Below, piece by piece: positions 21,793 to 32,993 of a stretch of DNA of 64,000 bases; the first letter of the stretch is position 1; every line of letters begins with the position of its first letter. The translations under genes were made by a program, and so were the position numbers. The notes under the pieces were generated by a model. It saw only the letters and a list, made by a program, of their open reading frames with translations, searched no databases and was not told the DNA's origin. Source of the DNA: Armillaria gallica. Taxonomy: Eukaryota > Basidiomycota > Agaricomycetes > Agaricales > Physalacriaceae. The DNA lies in the NCBI GenBank assembly GCA_037576215.1, contig JBANDB010000013.1, positions 1,612,001-1,676,000 on the forward strand. Reading direction: 5' to 3'.

Positions 21793-24700
21793 TACAGGGA
21801 TATATCCATGAAGTGGTTAGGCTCAGCCATGGATAATATCCATGGCACCATTTAGGAAGTGCCAGCGGCCCAAAAAATGGGCTCATCCAGCTTATTCAGC
21901 TCATTTTTCTCTCAAAATCAGCTTATAATGTTGTTTAATCCATTCTTTGCAGATATCCAGGTCTTTCTTGTTTCGTAGAAATCGCGTGAGCTTATGTAAT
22001 GCTGCCCAGGACACTGCCATGGGCCACAAACATTGTCCTCCACTGCCCATATAGCCTTGTGTGAGGCAGGCCCATGCACATACTACACCCAATAATATGC
22101 CCGACACTGACAGTAACGATGACGACGACACCCAGTATCCACTGCCGCAATACCACCTCCAAACGCATTCTGACCCCACATCGGTATCAGCATCAATCGC
22201 TCCCACATGCTGGCAGGCAACACATCAACGATCGATGATGAATCATAGGATAAGAAATCAGCCATCATCTCAAGGCTGAGGTCCACTGTCAACCAGAAAA
22301 CAGACATGATGACAACAACAACAACAAAGAATGGGATGACGACAGTGACGACGGAAGGGATGGGAAGGACTCAGCAATGGTGAAGGCCAATGCTGGAGAG
22401 CAGGGCTGGAGAGCAGGGGAGAGTGGGTACAGGGGAGCGGCCATGGGTAGGACAGACTGACAGGGTAGGAAGGTGCGCCTGACCCAACAATGACAATGAC
22501 AACGACTCATCCGACCTTCTGAGAATCGATAAACGACTCCAAAATGCACTAATTGCACCCAAGAATAAGCTCTGCGATTCTCATGACACCTGCCGCTGCC
22601 CACCCCATCCCAGTCCAACACTGGGCTCTTCCGCATCATGGAACCCACCTACGTGCCCCAAATTCCTGCATCTCCCATTCTTTGAGTGGGAGATCACGAA
22701 TCTTGGGTTTTCGACCCTATCATCACTGTCAAACGGACGTCGACCTGCGCTGCAGTTTTTTCTGCATTCCACCAGCGAGATCTCATCCCAGACGACTCAT
22801 TTTTCTCGCTACATTTCACTGTATTTATTACACGCATTGAGATTGATTTTACATGTAAATAATAGCTACATATTGTGTTGTAATTCCACTGCAGTCTTAA
22901 AGCAATGAACGCGTAATCTGATTCAGACCTCGAGGGACAAAAAAAGAGAGATCAGTGATTTGGACCGGTTCCGAACTTTTGAACAAATGCCTACAGTGCG
23001 GGTCGACAACATTTTCTAAGGACGAGAAAAGTATCAAGACATGGTAGAGTATAATAGATTAAGACACAGTCTAAGTAGTGTAGCTTACAGTGTAGTGTAA
23101 CGGCTTCAATACCCAAAATGAATTAAAGTCACATTAAAATCAGTAGATGAGGTGCATCAATAACTAGTAATGAATGCTCATTAGGTGCCTTCAAAAAGTC
23201 GTACATTCCATATGTGCATGTATTAGCAGATCGGTATGGATTGGAAGGGCTAATAGGGTAGTATAGTGTGTTACCTTGAATAACTGCCTGATCTGCGACT
23301 GTCCCTCGCAATACATAGATGTCTTGAAGGGATATACTATTGAAAAAGCCCCAAAAGTGAGAAATTGACTATTAAATGGCTATTATCTAATACATATTGT
23401 ATCCCGCTACTCTTAGACTTACATATATATATAATATCTACCGACACTCAGATATGCTGAAGCTTTATGGAACCTCGGAGTGGGTGATTCGAGCTGTATA
23501 TCAATTCCGAGCATGTATTCTGCTCACTCGATCGCCCCGGTCCAAACAACCGAGGAGCAATCGAGTGGCTGTGCCATTTCTTTTTTGCCATTTACCACCA
23601 CCTCCCACCGCCGTGATGCCCATCCGCTGGCTCAGCAGCCCTCTCATGGGCTTGGAAAGGTATCTACATATTTCTCTTGATACTTAATATTCTTTTTAGA
23701 TACTTTTTATGCAACTGGCAGCCCCAATAGTCCCGGAAACCAATCATTCCACCCTCCCCACCCCGCACGCAAGCTCTTCAACGAGGCAGGACCCATAGCC
23801 CCATACGACAAACGAGATACTCACCGCAATTGATGACAACGTCAACCGCACCCAATGAGACCCGCGCTGCCAGAAATGTAGCCCCCCCATTGCCATTCCG
23901 ACCGACCCAACTGCCCTACATCGACATCGGGGCCAATCGCTTCCGTACACTGGTAGACAGCACACTCAAGACAGCACACTCACTCAGGGATCTGTAATCG
24001 GCGGTCATCTGCAGGCAGAAAGGAGAGAATCATCCGGAAGGGCACCACAGGCGATGACAACGAATTGGACGACGACGACGATGGGCAGGGCAGTGGGCTT
24101 TGAGTGTTAAGCGGGGCCATGGGTGAGTGGGCTGTCATGCCCGTATATCGACACTGGAATGCTGGGAGGAGCTGGATGGTGCGAGCGAGATAGCGGGAGG
24201 AAGATCGGAGCCCGGACGGTTGACGACGACAAGGATGGATATGCCCCCTGGGGCATCGAAGGATGAATTGAGGGTGCATCAAACGCGCCTAGAATTACAG
24301 CTATATGACCACCACAGCGCCCGCCGCTACCCACCACATCCCCGACAAACATCGGGTTGGCCTGTGCCAACCAGCTCGTCTACGGCCACCAAATTCGTGC
24401 ATCTCCCATTCTTTGAGTAGGAGATTACGAATATGTGGTCGTTTTCTCTTCCCGACATCGTCATCGCTGTACACCCACCCACCATCCCGACACCCGCCTG
24501 TTCGATCCCATATCACCCCCAGCGATGCCCCCGATCCTGCAAATATTTCCCCACCCCCGCTCCTGAGTACAGGTAATCGAATGGCCGGTTTTATTATTCT
24601 ACCCAACCCCACAATCACTGTCAACCCATCGTCAGCCCCGAACCCCCACCTATTCTGCATCCCACCAGTCTAATTCCCCTCTCCGCTACCCTGCGACCGC

Positions 24701-25380
24701 ACACTTCGAAGACTACGATGCATATGTCGCCAACGACACTATGCTCGTGGCTCCGCGGAATGCCAACGCCCCCCTACACCCAGTACAGTGGAGGGGCTTT
24801 TTTTTTGTGGATATTCTGATATTCAACAGTGGATATATACGCCCTAATTAGAGCAGAATATATGACTTGATTGTCCAGTTGCTATAGTGTCTTATCTGAA
24901 TCATTGAAAGGTGTTTAGTTCAATTCTGAGTGGTGTCATTTTGCTTCCTGTGTGCTTCCAAAATTTAATGCTTATCCAAACCCGACGTGTTGCATCCATT
25001 GAATGTTGGGCGCGGTCAGTCAGGGTTGTTGTGATGTATCCTTGACAATGTTTTTTTGTCCTCAAATCTCATTATGCGTGCCTGTACACTGAGTGCAAGA
25101 GCGGGAATTTACATACCAATGTTTCTGCACACTGAAAAGATCATGTTTCCGAATTTGGATGTGGCAGTGGCTGACAAAGCTTGGCCATGCCGAAATTTTT
25201 TTTTCATCTTGGCCCAATTCATAGACATTAGGGGAAATATGGATTTCAAGGCATAATTATCTGTGTTGGGTGGCCTTTTGGCAGTAATTGCTAGTGGAAT
25301 TGGCACTGCTGAGGCCATGGATAATATCCATGACTGAGCCTACACAGCTCTGGGATATATCCATGAGCTTAGGCCTACAG
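21793..25380. mobile_element. Inserted DNA element of about 3.6 kb, class unknown
   Basis: It interrupts G2 gag, which joins in frame across it (codon split between 21792 and 25381). CTACAG stands at both junctions (21787-21792 and 25375-25380) and may be the target duplication. Imperfect inverted repeats of about 45 bp lie just inside: GGATATATCC, then TTAGGCTCAG, then CATGGATAATATCCATGG at 21798-21852, and their inverse at about 25312-25364. Direct duplications link about 22560-22700 with 24290-24440, both containing GCATCTCCCATTCTTTGAGT. No transposase frame is visible. It could be a non-autonomous transposon with captured, duplicated sequence. The exact ends are uncertain. Confidence 0.55.
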
Positions 25381-27216
25381 CTGCAGCCATCTGTGGAGCC
25401 ACCATTGTGGAGGAGTACACCAGGAGAAGAAGACAGGCAGAGGAAGAGTGGGCGGTAATATTCAGAGAGATTGAGGAGCGTCACCCCAATGTCAGGATCA
25501 ATGAGTGCGGAGAAACCGTATACTACTCTGCCGGTAGCAACGCAACCGAGACACTCTCCATCGAGGAATATGTCAACATCATCATCGAAAGGGGAAGTCC
25601 CTCCCCCTCACCAGTCCCCACCCTACCAGCCCCGAACACTCCCCCAGCCGACCACCCTGATAACCATCGCCCAGGCCCTGTACCTTCTGTCAACAGGCAA
25701 ACTGGTCCAGGTCCCCAGCATCCTGCTCCATGCAACTCTAGGAGAATTATTTAGTCACTTTAGGGAGGAGCTAACAGCGGATCAAGACTGGGCCATGACG
25801 CCAGCCGGAAGAGACTACATGCATTACAGGTATGACTATATATTGAAGGAAGAAGCTGTTCATTTTGCCTGCCTCGCTTATAATATGATCCATCGAGAAC
25901 ATCAGGTAGAGGTACCAGCCTGATATCAACGACCCCAGATTGATCTACCCCCTATGACGTATACGCTGGAACCCATGGATGATGAACCACCGATACCCCC
26001 ACCATGGACTGTGGTGCCTGATTACCTGAGGTGGCAACCAGGCTACGCCCCCATAGCACCGAGCTATGCATATCCCCGAGGATATGGGCCACCAGGCACA
26101 CAGGGGCGACCAAGACTCTTTGCCGCTGCCAACACTGACAATGGCATGGGACCCTCGGACATGCCTCAACTGCCTAGCAAACCACAGCCGCCAACTGGGC
26201 CACCACCAGTACTGCCTGTCATTCCTCAGAGATGGGCACCGCCTTGATATCCACCACTACCGGGACCGCCAGACCCTCCTAACCCATGGCTCCTTACCGA
26301 GGACAACCAGGGGCCATGGCCTGCGCTGAAGCCCAATATGGTTAAGGAGCTCGAGAATTTCAATGGCGACTCCAACGATATTGCACGATTCTTCTCCCAG
26401 TGCGACATGTACTTCTCGGTATTTAACCAGTACTTCTGATACCACCCCCACAAGGTCATCTTCTGTGTGTCTCGCTTTGGAAAGGACACTCAGGTGTGGT
26501 GGGAGTTATGTGCATGAGAATTGGGAAGGAACATCAATGGAGACCAGCTCTACCCGGCTTACAAGCAATTCATAAAGGAAGTCAGATGACAATTCTGGAA
26601 GGACGCAAACACAGAAATCAAGTTTGCGCAGTGGGAGAGGCTTCAACAGAGCAACTTCCCTGATGGCGATCTATTCTTCCAGCAATTCAAGTCGCTAGCC
26701 TTTGAAGCGGGTATCCTCGGTATCGACCAGATGATGATGGCTCAGGTTAAAAAGGCATGTCGGTCATCCACCAAAGACATCATCTACATGTCAGATGAGG
26801 ATGTCCCGATGAATTACCAGGAATGGAAGCGGCGGATACTTTGAATTGATCATAATTGGAGGACATGGAAGGCAGAACAAGGCGGAGCCAAAGTGACAGA
26901 ATGGAAACAGCAGGCAAAGATGAATACGACCCCGACGTCAAAGGGGAATCAGCAGCAGAGCAGTGTCTGAGAAAAGAAGACGGGAAATGGCACGACATTT
27001 GGAGGAATGGGTGTGCCGATGGATATCGACAGGGCACACAGCAAGGCGAAGTGTTTCCGATGCAGCGAAATCAGACACTTCAAACGAGACTGTCCCAAGT
27101 CACCAAAGACGAAGGAGGAGGCGCTGCGATGCCTCAATTATTACTGGGACCATGTAGCAACAAACGAAAAAATGGACTCAAAGATCGAAGAGGTAAAAGA
27201 CGGAGCTGAGCAGTAA
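25381..27216 (+). pseudogene. G2 gag, third fragment with zinc knuckle
   Basis: After a frame change near 25605 in a C-rich run, one frame (position 1 at 25471) runs to TAA 27214-27216. It is interrupted by seven stops, every one TGA: 25921, 26245, 26437, 26515, 26587, 26842 and 26968. Each stands where CGA would keep the frame open. Domains in order are a capsid-like region (FFSQCDMYFSVF; TQVWWELC; FWKDANTEIKFAQWERL) and a CCHC knuckle at 27052-27093. In the knuckle the usual glycine before the histidine is arginine (CSEIRH), a change that also fits CpG decay. The frame contains no TAA or TAG before its end. Confidence 0.85.
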
Positions 27217-30200
27217 ACGATTCAACTGACTTGGCTAAGGACTTAGTTTCATCCGGTATGCACTTGTCGCCCACTAGTCAGGCTTATTGTACTTCTGTAG
27301 TTGATAACGCGCATTTGAATATACCACTTTGCGACTGCACTACCGAGATGGAAACCAAGGAAGAATTGAACCAGGCAGTTGGGGCTGCCGACCCCAAGAC
27401 TGCGCAACCGGCTAAACATTCGGCAAGTAGCTCATCAGGAGTGAAAGCAGCAGACAAAAAGGCACCCACCATAGTGTTACCCATCATAATAGCGCCTGCA
27501 GAGCAACTGGATGGGGCAGGGGAACAAGCGCCTCCATTGGAGGGACACACTCCCCCTGATAAAGCAGCTCCGCAATTGGAGAACACTGCAAGAATTGGGC
27601 TCACCTGTGAGCCCCCAATCATCAAGACCATGCGCAGTGGACCAATTGCGTGGCCCCCGTGCCTGCTGCAGAGCAAGAGTCCTGGGAGTGTGGGCCCCCC
27701 TCAAGACCATGAGGGAGGGCACTTGATCAGTAGAAGCCCTGGGTGGGATCCGAACGATTCACTAAGTCCTAAGGGAGCAGGTTCCGAGACTGATACTGCA
27801 AGGGATTCAGTGCCTCATCAGCCTGGTGTCGCCTTGAGTGACGCCCCCTTAGTCCAGTCGAACTTGTGGCAATCCGACCCCTCCAACAAGGAATGGCATG
27901 CTCTCCCTCCAGGTGATCCCAATGAAGACCAGCGAGTAACAAGAACTGTTGGATGCACAACAGCCCCAACCAAAGCAGCTGAACGGGAGGGAGCCGCTAG
28001 TGCCCAGGCAGTAGAAAGGGGGCATCCGGTACAGATTGAGAAGATTCCTGATGACGAAGATGACACCAGCTTCCGCATGAGCCAGAAGGTTAATCGACAC
28101 CCTCCACTTGTTCCTGAGGAGACCCAGTCGACAGTAGCCAAGCCGCCAAGCTCTGGTGCGAAGACTGAGAAGGTCCCACATGAGTGGCTCAAACCATTTG
28201 AAGCAGAATGGATGTTACGCGGCATCAAGGAGGCAAAGACAGAATCCAAAGCGAGGGCAATCCTAAAGAACTGGATCCGTAAGACGTGAGTCGAGGAGGT
28301 GGTTGATGAGGTGATTGACGGCTTGAAGAAAACCATGCACACCAACACACTAGGACAGATGGACAAGCTCCAACAACCTAAGCGCTATATCTGCCGGTTG
28401 AGCGGGGGTGAGAAGGCCCTGACAACCAACATCCAAATTGGGATACCAGGAACCCACACTCGCATCGCCTCTTTGGCTCTGATTGACAGCAGTTGTACTA
28501 GTAGTGCCATCAACCGAGCCTTTGTCGAGCAGCATAATATCCCCACTCATGCAACAGCGGTGCCCATCACCGTTGTAAGCAGAGCTGATGCATTCTGTGG
28601 CAGATGATGCGTACCCTCGCTGCGGATGACATGTCCCAGATGTATTTTTAGTGTATTATTACTAGGAATGACTTGTAAGGACTAAATATGACTCTTAGAT
28701 ACACAGTAATGACTCGTATTATGAAATAGTTACAGTATATAAAGGACTGTAGATAGAGGAATACCATATCTTTCTTACTCCCACTTGTGCGATCTCACTT
28801 AGGACCCGTGTCAGGCCAGGGACTGCGCTACAGGGATAAGTTCATCTTAACTTCATTTGTTTGTCCTCTGTCTTCTGTACCTCCATACCGCCTCTCCTCG
28901 TAGTTATTGTAATCTACTATGTCGTCGATACTATCATCATCAGACTACGCTTGACACCACAGACGTTCCGTTATACCTAGTCTGTTAAGATAAAGGGAAT
29001 ACGTACCAGAACTTAAAGCTCGGTAGCTCATTACATTTTGCATACCACTTTACAACCGTATACAATGTGGACGGATCAAAAAATAGCACAGGACAGATCA
29101 CCGCCTTTGCAGAACTGCACATCATCATTGGGGATCATGCCGAGTGCCTAGACCTGGCTATCACTGACCTAAAAGATCACGATGTCTTTCTTGGGCATGA
29201 TTGGTTAGTAAGGCACAACCCACTAATCAATTGGCAAACTGGGAAAATGATCTTTGCCCGATGCCAATGCCATCATACTCCAATTCCACTACCAGATCCG
29301 GACCCATATGACAAGTGGGATGAGGAGCTTGAAGAAGGTGACACCATCCTTGCAGTAAACTTTGAAGAAGCCATTCATATCAGGGCGATGCAGCATGTAG
29401 CCAATAACCTAGCAGCCAAGGCAAACACGGAGAAGAAGGCCAAGACATTTGAAGAAATGGTCCCCGAATGGTGCCGAGACTTCAAAGACTTATTTGATAA
29501 GGAAAGCTTTGATGAACTCCCAAAACCAAAACCATGGGACCATGCCATTGAACTCATCCCAAACGCTAATGCCAACCTTGACTGCAAAGTCTACCCGCTT
29601 AACCGAGAAGAACAGGAGGAGTTGGACAAGTTCCTGGATGAGAACCTATCCAGTGGAAGGATACAACCCTCCAAGTCGCCCATGGCTTTGCCATTCTTCT
29701 TTGTTAAAAAGAAGGATGGGAAGCTAAGACCCGTTCAAGATTATCGGAAGCTTAATGAGATGACAATTAAAAATCGACATCTGCTTCCCTTAATCTCGGA
29801 ACTCATGGACAAGCTGCGCGGCGCCAAGTACTTTTCTAAACTGGACATTCGGTGGGGTTACAACAATGTTTGTATCAAAACGGGGGACGAGTGGAAGGCA
29901 GCCTTCAGAACTAACCATGGCTTGTACAAGCCAACGGTGATGTTCTTCGGGCTCACCAATTCACCTGCTACCTTCCAATGGATGATGAATGATATTTTTA
30001 AGGATCTCATCGCGTCCAGGAAGGTTACCATTTACCTCGACAATATCCTCATCATGTCCAAAACCAAAGAGGAACACTGCTGGGTCGTACGAGAAGTCTT
30101 GGCCACCTTACGAAGACACAGGCTGTTTCTCAAGGCAGAGAAATGCGAGTTCGAGGTCTTGGAAACGGAGTACCTAGGCATCATTATCAGTGAAGGCAGT

Positions 30201-32531
30201 ATCCGCATGGACCCGGTCAAGATCAAAGGCATCCTTGACTGGCCAGTACCAACCAAGAAAAAGGAACTACAGTCCTTCTTAGGGTTCACCAACTTTTACC
30301 AACGCTTCATAAAGAACTACAGCAAAATTGTGAAACCCATGACCCAGTTAACAGGCAACGACGCGTGGAGATGGGGCAAGGCTCAGCAGGAGGCCTTCGA
30401 ACAGCTGAAGAAGCAACTGGCCGAGGACATCGTACTCGCCATACCAACAAATGAAGGAAAGTTCAGGGTGGAGGCAGATGCTAGCGAAGGAGCCATCGGC
30501 GCAGTCCTTTCTCAAGAGCAGGATGGCAAGTGGAGACCCGTTTCGTTCCTGTCCAAATCTCTTTTGGTTACCAAACATAACTATGAGATTTACGACAAGG
30601 AACTTCTTGCAATCATGCTCGCCCTCGAGGAATGGAGACACTACCTTATGGGCGCCTATCAAGACTTCAAAATCTGGACGGATCATCAGAACCTCCAGTA
30701 TTTCCAAAAGCCCCAGAAGGTGAATCGACAACAAGCTCAATGGATCACCGAGCTAGCGGAGTACCATTTCACCCTCCACCATAAAGCCAGAACCACTAAC
30801 AAAAAGGCCGACCTCCTATCCTGCCGAGCAGACCATGATCAAGGGCAGGACAACAACGATCAAGTGGTCGTCTTGACCCCTGAGCACTTCAGGGCCATGA
30901 TCATGCCCACCGTCAAGGAAACCCATCAGAATGTCCAGGCGGCTACCAGAAAGGTTCACCTCTGGGATGTCGCCGTCACCAGTTCCGTCAACCACGAATA
31001 CGGTATGAAAATGAAAGACGGACTCATCTGGTATGATGGGAGAATCTATGTTCCCTGAGACCATGCTCTTCGAGGGGAAATCATTGCTCAGTCTCATGAC
31101 CATGCTACCGCCGGGCACCCAGGCATTGAAAAAACCAAGGAGCTCATGCTACGAGAGTTCTGGTGGCCAAAGATGAAAAAGGATGTTGAAGCCTACGTAT
31201 GAGCCTGCAAAACTTGTCAACGAACAAAGAGCAGTACTCAAGCAAAGGCAGCACCCCTCCACCCCAACAAAATACCCTCTCATCCATGGACCCATATCTC
31301 GGTAGACATGGTAATGGGATTGCCCAAGAGTAATGGCTGTGACACCATTCTCGTAATCGTCGACCGCTTCTCGAAGGAGATCATCCCAGTTGCATGCTCC
31401 ACAGAACTATCATCAGAAGGATGGGCGAAGATTTTACAGGATGAAGTATATGCCAAACACAGGATGCCCCAGGTCGTCATTTCAGACAGAGGGACCATAT
31501 TCGTATCCAAATTCATGAAAGACCTCTACGACCTTCTTCAGATTAAGGGCAACACCTCGACAGCCTATCACCCCCAAACAGATGGACAAACTGAGAGGGT
31601 CAACCAAGAAATTGAAAAATACCTTTGTATGTTGGTCAATCATCTCCAAACCGATTGGGCAGAATGGCTCTCCCTTGCCGCGTTCACTCATAATAACCAA
31701 GTACATTCCTCTACTGGCAAAAGCCCCTTCGAAGTCAACTATGGCTACAACCCCACAGTTCTACCTGGAGCAAAACATGCTGCACCATTCCACACCCCCG
31801 CTTCGAACACCTTCGCATCCAAAATGCAGGAGATCCATGCCACAGCCAAAAAATCACTCAAAAAGGCCGCACTACAGATGAAGGCACAATACGACAAGTC
31901 AAAATGCCCAGCCATCGAATACAAAATAGACGACAAAGTCTGGCTTGATACGTCCAACCTCCACCTACCCCGGCCAAAGAAGAAGCTTGACGACAAACGA
32001 ACAGGACCTTTCGAAATCACAGGAAAGAAAGGTGCCTCCGCGTACACCCTCACTCTACCAGCTAATTGGAAGATTCACCCAACCTTCAATGAATCGTTAC
32101 TGACTACATATATTCCTCCAGCATTCCCCAACCAAGAACAGCTGCCTCCCCCACTGCCTGATCTCATAGACAGTGAAGAACATTATGAAGTTGAAAAGGT
32201 CTTAGACAGCAGGCAACATCAAGTTCGAGGGAGGAGAGGAGAACCGCCGAACATGGTAACAGACTATTTCGTCAAGTGGAAGGGCTATGGACCCAAATCA
32301 AACAGCTGGGTATGGGAAAGCGACATGGATGCCAATGAGCTCATCGAGGAATACCTTGCTGAACATGTAGACAAGGTACTAAACAGGCAAGAAGATTGGC
32401 AGTCATATATGAATCCACTCACGGGGGCAAAGGTCTGGTACAATCAAGAACAGCTTTGGGACCTATTCGGGGGTAATGATGATCCTTCAACTGATACTAA
32501 ATCGCCCTTCAAACCGACAGAGATACCTTAA
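27210..32531 (+). pseudogene. G2 pol: protease to chromodomain, inactivated
   Basis: Pol lies in the -1 frame relative to gag and is open from 27210. It begins with an acidic linker (IPDDEDDTSFR). The protease motif at 28485-28493 reads DSS instead of DSG. RT reads YLDN at 30033-30044 instead of YLDD, so a catalytic aspartate is lost. RNase H (EADASEGAIGA; TDHQNLQYF) and integrase (HHCC finger at about 31100-31230; SVDMVMG; ISDRGTIF; DGQTERVNQE) follow, with a chromodomain (DYFVKWKGYGPKSNSW, about 32265-32312). TGA codons at 28287, 31056 and 31200 replace arginines. A solo LTR splits the protease region at 28574-29054. Otherwise the frame runs unbroken to TAA 32529-32531. Confidence 0.92.
28574..29054. 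mobile_element. Copia-like solo LTR inside G2 pol
   Basis: The 481-bp segment starts TGTAAGCAGAG, ends CTTTACA, and is flanked by ACCGT on both sides (28569-28573 and 29055-29059). Removing it and one ACCGT restores the protease reading as PIT|VYNVDG. A TATATAAA box lies at 28737-28743. It is the footprint of an LTR element that recombined out. I call it Copia-like only from its length and ends; the family is not proven. Confidence 0.8.
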
Positions 32532-32553
32532 CAGCAGTCGGGATGCCTGCCTT

Positions 32554-32566
32554 AAGGAGGGGGTAA
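32554..32566 (+). promoter_or_regulatory. Polypurine tract of G2
   Basis: AAGGAGGGGGTAA directly precedes the 3' LTR and corresponds to the G1 tract. Confidence 0.8.
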
Positions 32567-32988
32567 TGTTACGATTTATTCACTTTTTTGCTTTATCTTA
32601 TCTTATCTCTCACAACTGGACCGGCTGGGCCATTGATCATAGGGGTATCCGAGCAGCAGGACAACATTCCCATGTTATCTCTTTGTTGTCATGCAATCTC
32701 ACTTCGATATGGCATGCTCACAAGTTCTTACTCCAACAGCGTGTGTACATGAACTTTATCCTTTTCAAATGACCTATTATTAGAACCCTCACTTCTAGTA
32801 TTTAAGTAGTAACTCTCACTGTATGTACCCCAGCTTTGAGCTAACTTTAATCTATACTGAAACTATTGCCTAATTCATTGCTAAGAGCCTAAGACTTAGC
32901 CGGATTGCCTATCACTAGGGAACTCATCGGTGACTGCCCGAATGCGAGACAGCTGTTGTTTATCCTTGATAGGAGTTCGGGTTTAATA
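32567..32988 (+). repeat. 3' LTR of G2
   Basis: 422 bp, starting TGTTACGATTTATTC and ending TTTAATA. It keeps CpG at several places where the 5' LTR has TpG or CpA, and the reverse at others. AAACT follows directly. Confidence 0.9.
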
Positions 32989-32993
32989 AAACT

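Larger units (their letters stand above)
11996..32988 (+). mobile_element. Chromodomain Ty3/Gypsy element G2, with three nested insertions
   Basis: LTRs at 11996-12412 and 32567-32988 are flanked by the same 5-bp target duplication AAACT (11991-11995 and 32989-32993), which proves that both belong to one insertion. Inside lie, in order, a primer-binding site, the gag start, the nested element G1 (12675-21126), more gag, a DNA insertion (about 21793-25380), the rest of gag, and pol interrupted by a solo LTR (28574-29054). A polypurine tract precedes the 3' LTR. With the insertions removed the native element is about 8.5 kb. Gag and pol carry eleven in-frame TGA codons, and catalytic residues are lost, so the copy is dead. 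Confidence 0.9.

Noticed and set aside
22061..24673. ORFs of 70-120 codons in the 3.6-kb insertion
   Set aside because: Low-complexity compositions, no motifs, and the two diverged duplicate segments do not conserve any frame.
27207..27216. Programmed -1 frameshift site between G2 gag and pol
   Set aside because: The overlap is only a few bases and no slippery heptamer is visible. Decay may have shortened it. The wider overlap in G1 is a better place to test this.
21747..31202. TGA read as a sense codon in the Gypsy element
   Set aside because: TGA is also a stop in the HET paralogue, where the intact copy has CGA and TGG at those sites. Deamination of CGA explains the pattern without recoding.
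21747..31202. Classical RIP (CpA) or TpCpG-type mutation as the cause
   Set aside because: The stops arise from CGA, with no bias for a preceding T, and the LTR differences are all in CpG. CpA-type change is suggested only by two TAG codons (2475, 8527).
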